This document shows positions 1-6,866 of a stretch of 8,569 nt of DNA, one piece after another. The notes beneath the pieces were generated by a model. That model worked only from the letters and a program-made list of their open reading frames with translations. It made no database searches and had not been told where the DNA came from. Made by a program: the position numbers and the translations under genes. Source of the stretch: Proteobacteria bacterium UBA6921 (lineage in GTDB: Bacteria; Pseudomonadota; Gammaproteobacteria; SG8-11); assembly GCA_002450895.1 (NCBI GenBank), contig DKAR01000035.1, positions 1-8,569 on the forward strand, read 5' to 3'. Numbering within the stretch: the stretch's first letter is position 1; each line of letters begins with the position of its first letter.

Positions 1-2120
1 CCGGTGTGGCGGCCGTCGACCATGAACTTCTCGGTGCCGAGCCGCGCCTGGCGTGCATCTTCGTACAGCGCAACGGTGTTGTGTTCCAGCTCGTCCCAGG
101 TGCGCGCGGGGTGGATGTTTACTTCAATCACGCCCGGGTCAGGTGTGACTTTCAGGTTCTGCAAATGCGGATGATTCGGCGGCGGATAGCCTTCGATGAC
201 CACCGGCAGTTGCAGTGCGGCGGCGGTATCTTCGACGGCATGCAGCAATTGCGTGTAGTGCTCCAGCACTTCCAGCGGCGGCATGAACACATGCAGCTTT
301 CCATCGCGGGGTTCCAGACAGATCGCGGTGTGGGGTACGCCGGTCCACGCCCGATAGCGGCGTCGAATCACTTCCGGAAAGGCGTCGGCGGGCAATGTGG
401 CCTGGCGTTCTGAAGGCGGTACGGAGGTCGCCCAAAGTGTGGGTGTTGAAGTCGGTGAGGGTCGCGGCGCCTCGATGATCTCATCGGCCTCGGTTTCAAT
501 TGCAAACGGTAACTGGCTGACCGGCAGACGCAGGCCCATCGGTGAGCTTCCTGGCATCAGGTACATTTGTCCGCGCGCGAATTCCCACGGCGCGGAGTAC
601 CACGCGCGACGACTCCAGTCCCAACGCAGCGGCAATGCAAAACCGACCGGTTGATCGAGTCCGCGCGCGAGCGCCAAACTCAGGTCGTCGCGAAACTGCG
701 GTGCCCAGGAAATCGCGACGGGATCGAGATTCGCCGGCTGATTGGATTCGCGCCACAGGTAATAAATCCAGTCTTCGTATGCCGCGCAGGGTGCGGCGCT
801 ATCCAATCCCAGTCGCGCGGCGAGCTTGTTGCTGAACTCGCGCGCGCGTTCGGCGGTGACGCTTCCGCCGGGGCGTTCATTGGCAAACAGTTTCGTGTCG
901 CGCCACAACGGGCGGCCGTCGGTTCGCCAGTAGCATCCCAGCGCCCAACGCGGCACCGGTTCACCCGGATACCATTTTCCCTGACCGAAATGCATCAATC
1001 CGCCGGGCGCAAAGGTTTGTGCGAGGCGGCGCGTTAACACCCCGGCGCGTTCGCGTTTGTTGTGTCCGAGCGCCTCGGTATTCCATTCCGCGCCTTCCAT
1101 GTCGTCGATCGAGACAAACGTCGGTTCGCCGCCCATGGTGAGGCGGACGTCGAGCGCCTGAAGTTCGTTGTCTACCGCACGTCCCAGTGTCTGGATGGCC
1201 TGCCACTGTTCGTCGGTGTATGGCTTCGTGACGCGCGGGTCTTCGAGCACGCGCTCGACGATGTTCTGATAACCGAATTCGACTTCACACTTGTCCGTGA
1301 ATCCGGTGATCGGCGCGGCGCTGATAGCATCGGGTGTACACGCCAACGGGATGTGTCCTTCACCGGCGAACAGGCCGGAGGTCGGGTCGAGACCGATCCA
1401 GCCGGCACCGGGAATATAGACTTCCGCCCACGCGTGCAAGTCGGTGAAGTCGCGCTCGGGGCCGGAAGGACCGTCCAGTGATTTCTGGTCAGCGGTAAGT
1501 TGCACGAGATAACCGGAGACAAACCGGGCCGCGAGACCGAGATGGCGAAGGATCTGCACCAGCAGCCAGCCGGTGTCGCGGCATGAACCAAGCGCGCCAC
1601 TGAGCGTTTCTTCGCAAGTTTGAATTCCGGGGTCGAGCCGGATGGTGTAATTGATGTCCTGTTGCAGGCGCTGATTCAATCCGACGAGAAAATCGACAAC
1701 GCGCAGCGGCGAGCGGGACACTTTTGACAACCATTTTATCAACAGCGGTCCGCGCTCCGTGATTTCAAAATACGGTTCCAGCTCCTGGCGCAGCAACGAG
1801 TCGTAAGAAAACGGAAATTTCTCGGCGTACGCTTCGACGAAGAAATCAAATGGATTGATCACCGTCATTTCGGCGATCAGATTGACAGCGATTTTCAATT
1901 CGCGAGTCGGCGTGGGAAAAACGACACGCGCCACCTTGTTGCCGAACGGATCCTGTTGCCAATAGATGCGGTGGTTCTTCGGGCTGATATCGAGTTCGTA
2001 GCCGTGCAGCGGGGTGCGCGTGTGGGGCGCGGGTCGCAGCCGGATCACGTGCGGGGAGAGTGAAACCGCGCGATCAAACTGATACTCCGTGGAGTGACGT
2101 ATTGCGACCCAAATGGCCAT
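1..2120 (-). CDS. Large transglutaminase-like protein with DUF2126 C-terminal region (partial, C-terminus off the left edge)
   Basis: An open frame on the minus strand starts at the ATG complementary to 2118-2120 (MAIWVAIRHSTEYQFD) and stays open to the left edge, giving about 706 codons with no stop. The start is supported by an AGAGGG Shine-Dalgarno site (complement of 2130-2135) nine bases upstream. Residues 1-90 look like the bacterial transglutaminase N-terminal region. The transglutaminase core follows with candidate catalytic residues C180 (GSCRDTG), H229 (DLHAWAEVY) and D245 (LDPTSG). From about residue 329 (MGGEPTFVSIDD) the DUF2126 region begins and continues through IEVNIHPA (665-672) to MVDGRHTG at the edge. 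Members of this family are usually about 1,100 residues, so roughly 400 are missing. The fold is that of Cys proteases and transglutaminases acting on amide bonds; its substrate is unknown. It lies downstream of anbu on the same strand, 138 bases away, and belongs to the known anbu/ATP-grasp/alpha-E neighbourhood. Family assignment is firm, biochemical function inferred. Confidence 0.93.
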   Translation of the reverse strand, partial: MAIWVAIRHSTEYQFDRAVSLSPHVIRLRPAPHTRTPLHGYELDISPKNHRIYWQQDPFGNKVARVVFPTPTRELKIAVNLIAEMTVINPFDFFVEAYAEKFPFSYDSLLRQELEPYFEITERGPLLIKWLSKVSRSPLRVVDFLVGLNQRLQQDINYTIRLDPGIQTCEETLSGALGSCRDTGWLLVQILRHLGLAARFVSGYLVQLTADQKSLDGPSGPERDFTDLHAWAEVYIPGAGWIGLDPTSGLFAGEGHIPLACTPDAISAAPITGFTDKCEVEFGYQNIVERVLEDPRVTKPYTDEQWQAIQTLGRAVDNELQALDVRLTMGGEPTFVSIDDMEGAEWNTEALGHNKRERAGVLTRRLAQTFAPGGLMHFGQGKWYPGEPVPRWALGCYWRTDGRPLWRDTKLFANERPGGSVTAERAREFSNKLAARLGLDSAAPCAAYEDWIYYLWRESNQPANLDPVAISWAPQFRDDLSLALARGLDQPVGFALPLRWDWSRRAWYSAPWEFARGQMYLMPGSSPMGLRLPVSQLPFAIETEADEIIEAPRPSPTSTPTLWATSVPPSERQATLPADAFPEVIRRRYRAWTGVPHTAICLEPRDGKLHVFMPPLEVLEHYTQLLHAVEDTAAALQLPVVIEGYPPPNHPHLQNLKVTPDPGVIEVNIHPARTWDELEHNTVALYEDARQARLGTEKFMVDGRHT

Positions 2121-2258
2121 GAATGAATTCCCTCTTTCATGTTTGATAAGCAACACGCGGGCCAGCGTCGCCGCCGGTGATTCCTGTGGCCCGAATCAGG
2201 GAAAGGAGTGCGATTCTAAGGTGTCGGACGCGACGTCCTGACTGTCTTGCAACGACAC
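2121..2258. other. Intergenic gap between anbu and the transglutaminase gene
   Basis: This 138-base stretch separates two minus-strand genes. It holds the Shine-Dalgarno site of the transglutaminase gene (2130-2135) and most of an inverted repeat next to the anbu stop codon. I found no convincing coding frame and no strong -35/-10 pair. The gap is larger than expected for tightly coupled genes, so the downstream gene could have its own weak promoter or be read through from anbu; the sequence does not decide. Confidence 0.5.
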
Positions 2259-2260
2259 CT
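2219..2260 (-). repeat. Inverted repeat / stem-loop at the end of anbu
   Basis: A perfect 8-base inverted repeat, AGGTGTCG at 2219-2226 and CGACACCT at 2253-2260, brackets a 26-base loop. A small hairpin nests inside it (GGACG 2226-2230 with CGTCC 2234-2238, sharing base 2226 with the outer arm). The right arm overlaps the anbu stop codon (complement of 2259-2261). Read on the minus strand it would sit exactly at the end of the anbu message. It is not followed by a run of U, so it is not a classic intrinsic terminator; it might be a 3'-end stabiliser, a partial attenuator or chance. Confidence 0.4.
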
Positions 2261-3038
2261 AATACTGTTGTGGGGGCGGTCCCTGTTGCACGAATTGCAG
2301 TGTGCGCAGGTTATGTTCCCACTCGAACGGAGGCAAGCTGTTGAGCGCACGACGCAATCCCTCGCTCCAGGCGTCGCTGAGCAAGCGATAGTAGGGATCA
2401 CTTTCGCCCAGGCTCAGGTGCCTCCCCTCAACGAATGAATTATTGGTGTAAATCAGCAATTCGATCGGAGGACCCACGGTGATGTTACTGCGAATCGTGG
2501 AGTTGAGGGACACGAGGGCACAGCGCGCTGCCAATTCGAGCGGCGTATCAGGGCGAATCACGCGATCCATGATCGGCTTGCCGTATTTGGTTTCGCCAAT
2601 TTGAAGAAACGGATGCTCGCCGGACTCGTGGATGAAATTGCCCTGCGGGTACACCATGAAGATCGCAGGTTCCCGGAATCCGACTTGGCCCCCAAAAATG
2701 AAGGTCGCCTCAAAGTTGGTATTCATGGTGTCGCGCTGCGCCTGGATGCGCTGTACCTCGGTCGAAACAGTGCCAATGTAGCTGACCGCTGCATCGATAT
2801 CGGGCACGTTGCACAGACTTAGTGCATTAGGGTCTTCGCAATCGCTGCGCAGGCGCTTGACGACACCTTGCGTGGTCGCGAGATTTCCCGCCGACAACAA
2901 GGTGAAAAAGCGCTCATTGGGAAGGGTGAACGTGTGCATCTTGGAGTAGGTGCTCACGTGGTCCACACCCGCATTTGTGCGGGAATCCGAGGCAAAAACA
3001 AGCCCGGCTTCGGTTTTGATCGCGAGGCAATAAGTCAT
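2259..3038 (-). CDS. anbu: Anbu, proteasome-type Thr peptidase (ancestral beta-subunit-like)
   Basis: The 259-residue product has the N-terminus of the bacterial proteasome-related peptidase Anbu (peptidase family T1): MTYCLAIKTEAGLVFASDSR, then TYSKMHTF. After removal of Met1 the candidate catalytic residues are Thr2 as N-terminal nucleophile, Asp18 and Lys33, matching Thr1/Asp17/Lys33 of proteasome beta subunits. The length is close to that usual for Anbu. The start is fixed by the need for Thr directly after Met and by a GAAGG site (complement of 3046-3050) seven bases upstream. Anbu forms an open ring or helical oligomer in the cytoplasm; its physiological substrates are not established. 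It is transcribed away from the ATP-grasp gene and precedes the transglutaminase gene, as expected for this conserved neighbourhood. No truncation or frameshift is visible. The C-terminal tail is rich in Pro and Gln (GPPPQQY). Confidence 0.95.
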   Translation of the reverse strand: MTYCLAIKTEAGLVFASDSRTNAGVDHVSTYSKMHTFTLPNERFFTLLSAGNLATTQGVVKRLRSDCEDPNALSLCNVPDIDAAVSYIGTVSTEVQRIQAQRDTMNTNFEATFIFGGQVGFREPAIFMVYPQGNFIHESGEHPFLQIGETKYGKPIMDRVIRPDTPLELAARCALVSLNSTIRSNITVGPPIELLIYTNNSFVEGRHLSLGESDPYYRLLSDAWSEGLRRALNSLPPFEWEHNLRTLQFVQQGPPPQQY

Positions 3039-3168
3039 CTTCGCACCTTCATATGATCCATTGATTCTAGCCTGATCCGCACGGTACTTCGACCCCTCCG
3101 TTCGCGTTATGAATGCTGGTCCGCCAGTTGCACTACCTCCCTCGGGGCCTTGAACGGATTTATGGCGG
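3039..3168. promoter_or_regulatory. Divergent intergenic region, likely promoters for both gene blocks
   Basis: This roughly 130-base region separates the divergent anbu and ATP-grasp starts and must hold at least one promoter in each direction if each block is an operon. On the minus strand it carries the anbu Shine-Dalgarno site and a candidate -10 box. In the plus direction only weak matches are visible, such as TATGAA at 3108-3113 without a good -35 partner. A small hairpin, CTGG 3116-3119 with CCAG 3124-3127 around a 4-base loop, lies in the probable leader of the ATP-grasp gene. I see no long operator-like palindrome. Confidence 0.55.
3064..3069 (-). promoter_or_regulatory. Candidate -10 box for anbu
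   Basis: The complement of these bases reads TAGAAT, a 5/6 match to the sigma-70 -10 consensus, 25 bases upstream of the anbu start codon. The corresponding -35 position, about 17 bases further upstream on the minus strand, reads TCGAAG, only a 3/6 match. The assignment is therefore tentative. Confidence 0.3.
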
Positions 3169-4617
3169 ATGATGATTGAAAGCCAGAACCATGCCGTAAT
3201 GGAACGCTACGACGAACTTCTTGACGGGCAAGATCAACCTCGCCCGATCGCCCGGGCGCTGTGGGATTACTTCCACAAGTTGCCCAAGGAAGACCTGGCC
3301 GCGCGCGTCGCGGCGGTGGACGCGGCCATTATGACGGCGGGGATTACTTTCACCGTTTATACCGACGCCGGCAATATTGACCGCGCCTGGCCGTTCGACG
3401 TCATTCCGAGAATGATCGAATTCCGCGAGTGGCAACGCGTCGAGCGTGGCCTGAAACAGCGGCTCGAAGCGCTCAACCTGTTCATCACCGACATCTACAA
3501 CGAAAGAAAGATCATCAAGGACCGCGTTTTCCCCGCGGAAGTCTTGCAGGATTCAAAAAACTTTCGTGACGCGTGCGTGGGGTTCAAACCGCGCTTGGGC
3601 GTGTGGGCCCATGTGTGCGGAACGGATCTGGTGCGCCACTCGGACGGTGAATTCTATGTGCTCGAGGACAACTTGCGCGTTCCGTCGGGCGTGTCGTACA
3701 TGCTGGAGAATCGGCAGTTGATGAAGCGCTTGTTCCCGGAGGTGTTCGGGCGCTACCGAATATTGCCGAACGAGAATTACTCCGCCCAGCTGTACGACAC
3801 GCTGGCCGCGCTGTCGCCGCGCTCGGGCGACCGGCCGGTGATTACCGTGCTGACTCCAGGCATCTTCAACTCTGCGTACTTCGAACACAGCTACCTGGCG
3901 CAGCAGATGGGTGCCGAATTGGTGGAAGGGGCAGACCTCGTCGTTGGCGATGACGATTGCGTTTACATGAAAACGATCGCCGGGCTGCGGCGTGTCGATG
4001 TGATCTATCGTCGCATCGATGATGATTTCATTGATCCGGAAGTGTTTCGCGAGGACTCGGCGCTGGGCGTGCGCGGACTGATGCGCGCGTGGAAGAAAGG
4101 CAATGTCGGCATCGCCAACGCACCGGGGTCCGGTGTCGCCGATGACAAGGTTGTCTACGCGTTTGTGCCGCGCATGATCAAGTACTACCTCGATCAGGAC
4201 CCGATCATTCCTAACGTACCCAGCTACCTGTGCATGGATGAAAAGGACATGGGCTACGTCCTGGACAACCTCGACGAGCTGGTGGTGAAACCCGCAAACG
4301 AATCCGGCGGCTATGGAATGTTAATCGGTCCGATGTCCACGGCAGAGGATCGCGCCAAGTTCGCGGACCTGATTCGCGCGAATCCGCGCAATTACATGGC
4401 GCAACCTACACTGTCGCTTTCGACGGTTCCAACGCTGACACCGGAAGGGATCGCACCACGGCATGTGGACTTGCGGCCATTTGTACTTCAATCAAATCGC
4501 TCATTTGTTACCGCCGGTGGACTCACGCGCGTTGCGCTGCGCAAAGGTTCGCTGGTCGTCAATTCATCGCAGGGTGGCGGAAGCAAAGACACCTGGATCG
4601 TCGAAGGAGACTCGTGA
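3169..4617 (+). CDS. Circularly permuted ATP-grasp type 2 protein (putative peptide/amide ligase)
   Basis: The 482-residue product matches the circularly permuted ATP-grasp family (formerly DUF404/DUF407) over its whole length. Family landmarks in order are GITFTVYTDAGNIDRAWPFD near residues 64-83, VLEDNLRVPSGVSYMLENR around E166, the VIYRRIDDDFIDP segment (D284-D286), GSGVADDKVVY, the nucleotide-binding-type ELVVK with K374 followed by the Gly-rich GGYGM (380-384), HVDLRPFVL, and a C-terminal NSSQGGGSKDTW from N465. The family is predicted to use ATP to form amide bonds, probably adding amino acids or peptides to an unidentified acceptor in the cytoplasm. It is a stand-alone protein here, whereas some relatives are fused to alpha-E. 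The start is uncertain: ATG at 3169, 3172 and 3199 (M1, M2 and M11) are all in frame and none has a strong Shine-Dalgarno site. The stop overlaps the next start by one base, indicating translational coupling. Confidence 0.95.
   Translation: MMIESQNHAVMERYDELLDGQDQPRPIARALWDYFHKLPKEDLAARVAAVDAAIMTAGITFTVYTDAGNIDRAWPFDVIPRMIEFREWQRVERGLKQRLEALNLFITDIYNERKIIKDRVFPAEVLQDSKNFRDACVGFKPRLGVWAHVCGTDLVRHSDGEFYVLEDNLRVPSGVSYMLENRQLMKRLFPEVFGRYRILPNENYSAQLYDTLAALSPRSGDRPVITVLTPGIFNSAYFEHSYLAQQMGAELVEGADLVVGDDDCVYMKTIAGLRRVDVIYRRIDDDFIDPEVFREDSALGVRGLMRAWKKGNVGIANAPGSGVADDKVVYAFVPRMIKYYLDQDPIIPNVPSYLCMDEKDMGYVLDNLDELVVKPANESGGYGMLIGPMSTAEDRAKFADLIRANPRNYMAQPTLSLSTVPTLTPEGIAPRHVDLRPFVLQSNRSFVTAGGLTRVALRKGSLVVNSSQGGGSKDTWIVEGDS
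4606..4609 (+). promoter_or_regulatory. Ribosome binding site of the alpha-E gene
   Basis: GGAG within AAGGAGA lies inside the last codons of the ATP-grasp gene. It is seven bases from the ATG at 4617 but only four from the GTG at 4614, so it favours 4617 as the start. Confidence 0.7.
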
Positions 4618-5579
4618 TGCTGTCACGCGTAGCAGAAAATCTTTACTGGATGACGCGTTATATGGAACGCGCGGAAGACACCGCACGCCTGATCAACGCG
4701 GTCACGTTGATGTCGCTGGACATGCCGCCGGACGTGCGCCTCGGATGGGATACGCTGATTCGCGTGGCCGGGCTCGACAAGGTGTTTTTCTCGGATGGGC
4801 GCGAGGCGAATGAAGCGGCGGTAATTCGTTTTCTTCAGCGCGATGAATCCAATCCCAGCTCCATCCTGGCCTGCATCACGAGCGCGCGGGAAAACACCCG
4901 CACGTTTCGGGAAGTGTTGCCGTGGGAGTGTTGGGAATGGATCAACGAACTCTATCTCTATGCTCGCAACAACCTGACGCACGATCTGGATCGGCGGCGG
5001 CGCTACGAAGTCTTGCAGGCCATCATCCGCCGGCGGCAAAGCATCGTCGGCCTGTTGTCGGGAACGATGTCGCGCGATCCGGCGTTTCAGTTTCTGCGCT
5101 TGGGACGAAACGTCGAGCGCGCTGATATGACCACACGCATTCTCGATGTCAGTTGCGCGGTGATATTGCCTTCTGGCGATCCGGCCTCGTCGCAATACAG
5201 CGACCTGCTCTGGATGAATATTCTCAAAGCGCTGTCGGCGTACCAGATGTATCGCCGTTACGTCAGTGTGCATGCGGACAGCCGCAAGGTAATCGATTTC
5301 GTGCTGCGCAATCGCGAGTTTCCGCGCACGATCACGCACTGCCTGCGTGAAATCTCCGAAGTCTTGCGCACGCTGCCACAGCCGGCGGTACCGCTTTCGG
5401 CCGTCCAGGAGCTGATTCTCGCTGTGGATGGTGCCAAGGCCGACGCGTTGGAGGGATCGCAACTGCATCACATGACTGATCAGATTCAGCTTGGGCTGGC
5501 GCGCATCGATGCGGCATTGCGCAAACAATATTTCCGCACAGCGAATGGATCCGCTGAATTATCGGAGGCCGCCGCATGA
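4617..5579 (+). CDS. Alpha-E domain protein (DUF403)
   Basis: The 320-residue product begins with the hallmark of the alpha-E family, MLSRVAENLYWMTRYMERAE, continuing DTARL. The family name refers to a conserved, helical, Glu-containing motif. Here the motif occurs twice: E17-R18-A19-E20-D21 near the N-terminus and E167-R168-A169-D170 (GRNVERADMTTRIL) in the middle, which suggests two related helical halves. The protein is predicted to be all-helical and soluble, with no membrane segment or signal peptide. Its molecular role is not established; it almost always accompanies or is fused to circularly permuted ATP-grasp proteins and is thought to be a partner of that ligase. The gene overlaps the ATP-grasp stop by one base (TGATG) and the next gene by four (ATGA). 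GTG at 4614 would add one residue but is less well placed relative to the ribosome binding site. The C-terminal tail is Ala- and Glu-rich. Confidence 0.95.
   Translation: MLSRVAENLYWMTRYMERAEDTARLINAVTLMSLDMPPDVRLGWDTLIRVAGLDKVFFSDGREANEAAVIRFLQRDESNPSSILACITSARENTRTFREVLPWECWEWINELYLYARNNLTHDLDRRRRYEVLQAIIRRRQSIVGLLSGTMSRDPAFQFLRLGRNVERADMTTRILDVSCAVILPSGDPASSQYSDLLWMNILKALSAYQMYRRYVSVHADSRKVIDFVLRNREFPRTITHCLREISEVLRTLPQPAVPLSAVQELILAVDGAKADALEGSQLHHMTDQIQLGLARIDAALRKQYFRTANGSAELSEAAA
5564..5568 (+). promoter_or_regulatory. Ribosome binding site of the dioxygenase-like gene
   Basis: GGAGG, a near-perfect Shine-Dalgarno core, lies seven bases before the ATG at 5576 and inside the end of the alpha-E gene. 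It supports that start and strong translation of the downstream gene. Confidence 0.75.
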
Positions 5580-6811
5580 CGAGCAGTCACGCGTTTCCCC
5601 GGTATGGGGATAAAAAGAATTCGCAGTGGTTCGAGGAGATTCTGCCGCGAATGCTCGAAGACCGCGACCGGCACGGGCTGACCGAGATGATCCGCGAGAT
5701 CGATGCATTGATGATCACCGTGGAGCCGAGTTGTGCGATTGCCTATATCGCCGAGCTGTCGTTGATGACCGCTTATCATTATCTCGTCACGCTGGAGTCT
5801 GAAAGCCATTACACGCATGTGTTGCGAATTGATATGAACTCGCCGGACCTGCTGGTGCGTGAGGTCAAAGATCCGAATACGCGCGGCATCTTTCGCAGCC
5901 TGAACGAGGTCTATCCGATCGGCGCGTTCAAGCCGAATTCGCGCTATATGGGTGAGATTTTCCGCGTGACCAATCTGCATGCGACCGTCGAAACGCAGCG
6001 CATGCGTGAGATTCGATTCTTTACGCAGGATCAGATTCGAAAACTGGAATTGCCGGGCAATATGGCGGTGGTAAAACCTTCACCGTACACGCACAACATT
6101 GTCGGCTACTGGGAGCGGCCCGAGGGCGAGTTGCGCGTTTATGCGCTCGGCTGGTCTACGATCCGCGAGGATGTGAACAGCGCCTACCAGCAATCCAAGG
6201 AGACGCAGGCGAAGCTTGGGATCGACACGATGTTGCTGCCCATCGATCACCTCGCCACGCGAATCTACAGCCAGAATCGCGAAGTCTCGATCCTCGAGTA
6301 CCTGACCCTGACCAGTTACTACTACTGGGGTTCGTACGATATCGAGAATCAGAACTCCTCTACGAACGTAACGAAGAGTGTTCACTACGAAGAAGAAAGC
6401 AAGAGCCCGGCCAAAGTATTTACCGCGGCCAATCAGCCGTACTTCATCAACGCACTGCTGAAGTTGCCGTCGCCGACGGAAAACTTCGTGCGCAACTACG
6501 GTCCGCGCCTGCATCACCTGGCCGTCGCAGTGCAGGATGGAGACCACGAGGGCGTCACGAATATCGATTATGTCGTGAACTCAATCCGTGCACAGGGCAA
6601 GGAATTCCTGCTCGACGTGATCGGATCGAAAGAAGAAGGGCTCAAACAGATTTTCTCCAGTGCGTCTGAGCATTCATCTCTGATCATCGAGTATGTGCAG
6701 CGCTTCGGCGACTTCGACGGCTTCTTTACAAAAAAGAACGTCGCGGAGTTGACCAACGCGGCGGGAGTGGAAGAGCAGTTGCGCCTGTTGCAGGCGCAGG
6801 CAACACAGTAG
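5576..6811 (+). CDS. HPPD-like / VOC-fold putative iron dioxygenase with an unassigned N-terminal half
   Basis: The 411-residue product is not a standard member of any family I can name. Its C-terminal half, from about residue 220, resembles 4-hydroxyphenylpyruvate dioxygenase: PIDHLATRI, SSTNVTKSVHYEEESKSP, YGPRLHHLAVAV, an AQGKEFLLDVIG segment, LKQIFSS and LIIEYVQRFGDFDGFF line up in order with the corresponding HPPD motifs. The three iron ligands of that family correspond to H225, H314 and E372, so a non-haem Fe(II) site is plausible. H314 to E372 is 58 residues, clearly shorter than the roughly 82 in characterised HPPDs, so loops are missing. Residues 1 to about 215 show no clear HPPD N-terminal domain and I do not recognise them. 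No signal peptide or membrane segment is visible. ATG 5576 overlaps the alpha-E stop (ATGA) behind a GGAGG site, tying expression to the ATP-grasp/alpha-E pair. It may oxidise the product of the ligase system or another keto/aromatic acid, but that is inference. Tyrosine catabolism is not supported by the neighbours. Confidence 0.75.
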   Translation: MTSSHAFPRYGDKKNSQWFEEILPRMLEDRDRHGLTEMIREIDALMITVEPSCAIAYIAELSLMTAYHYLVTLESESHYTHVLRIDMNSPDLLVREVKDPNTRGIFRSLNEVYPIGAFKPNSRYMGEIFRVTNLHATVETQRMREIRFFTQDQIRKLELPGNMAVVKPSPYTHNIVGYWERPEGELRVYALGWSTIREDVNSAYQQSKETQAKLGIDTMLLPIDHLATRIYSQNREVSILEYLTLTSYYYWGSYDIENQNSSTNVTKSVHYEEESKSPAKVFTAANQPYFINALLKLPSPTENFVRNYGPRLHHLAVAVQDGDHEGVTNIDYVVNSIRAQGKEFLLDVIGSKEEGLKQIFSSASEHSSLIIEYVQRFGDFDGFFTKKNVAELTNAAGVEEQLRLLQAQATQ

Positions 6812-6824
6812 TTCGGGAGCAACA

Positions 6825-6860
6825 ATGCCCAAGCGGGACGGCGTCTTCAAAAAGGAGTAA
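6825..6860 (+). CDS. Possible 11-residue leader peptide ahead of glgP
   Basis: ATG at 6825 opens a frame encoding MPKRDGVFKKE, ending at TAA 6858-6860. GGGAG at 6815-6819 lies five bases upstream, a reasonable Shine-Dalgarno site. The last codons and stop contain the AAGGAG of the phosphorylase gene, and a second in-frame stop (TGA 6861-6863) follows. A leader peptide that couples translation or opens the downstream site is possible, but so short a frame may be chance. Confidence 0.2.
   Translation: MPKRDGVFKKE
6854..6857 (+). promoter_or_regulatory. Ribosome binding site of the glycogen phosphorylase gene
   Basis: GGAG within AAAAAGGAG lies nine bases before the ATG at 6867. It is only two bases from the out-of-frame ATG at 6860, so 6867 is the likely start. 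Confidence 0.7.
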
Positions 6861-6866
6861 TGACGA

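Larger units (their letters stand above)
6812..6866 (+). other. Short gap before the glycogen phosphorylase gene
   Basis: Fifty-five bases separate the dioxygenase-like gene from the phosphorylase gene. No stem-loop followed by T residues is visible, so co-transcription is likely. The gap holds an 11-codon open frame and the phosphorylase ribosome binding site. Confidence 0.5.

Noticed and set aside
567..1037. 156-codon plus-strand frame and its neighbours at 6-1481
   Set aside because: These are shadows of the transglutaminase/DUF2126 gene, whose single minus-strand frame is open from 2120 to the edge and carries all expected motifs.
3116..3127. CTGG/CCAG small hairpin as an operator or terminator
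   Set aside because: A 4-base stem is too short to be distinguished from chance and no T-run follows.
4623..5528. 301-codon open frame on the minus strand opposite the alpha-E gene
   Set aside because: It is antisense to a complete alpha-E gene with its own ribosome site; the product is Arg/Gln/His-rich with no family resemblance.
5576..6811. Calling this gene a true 4-hydroxyphenylpyruvate dioxygenase (hpd)
   Set aside because: The C-terminal half fits, but the N-terminal half does not, the ligand spacing is short, and no tyrosine-degradation gene is nearby.
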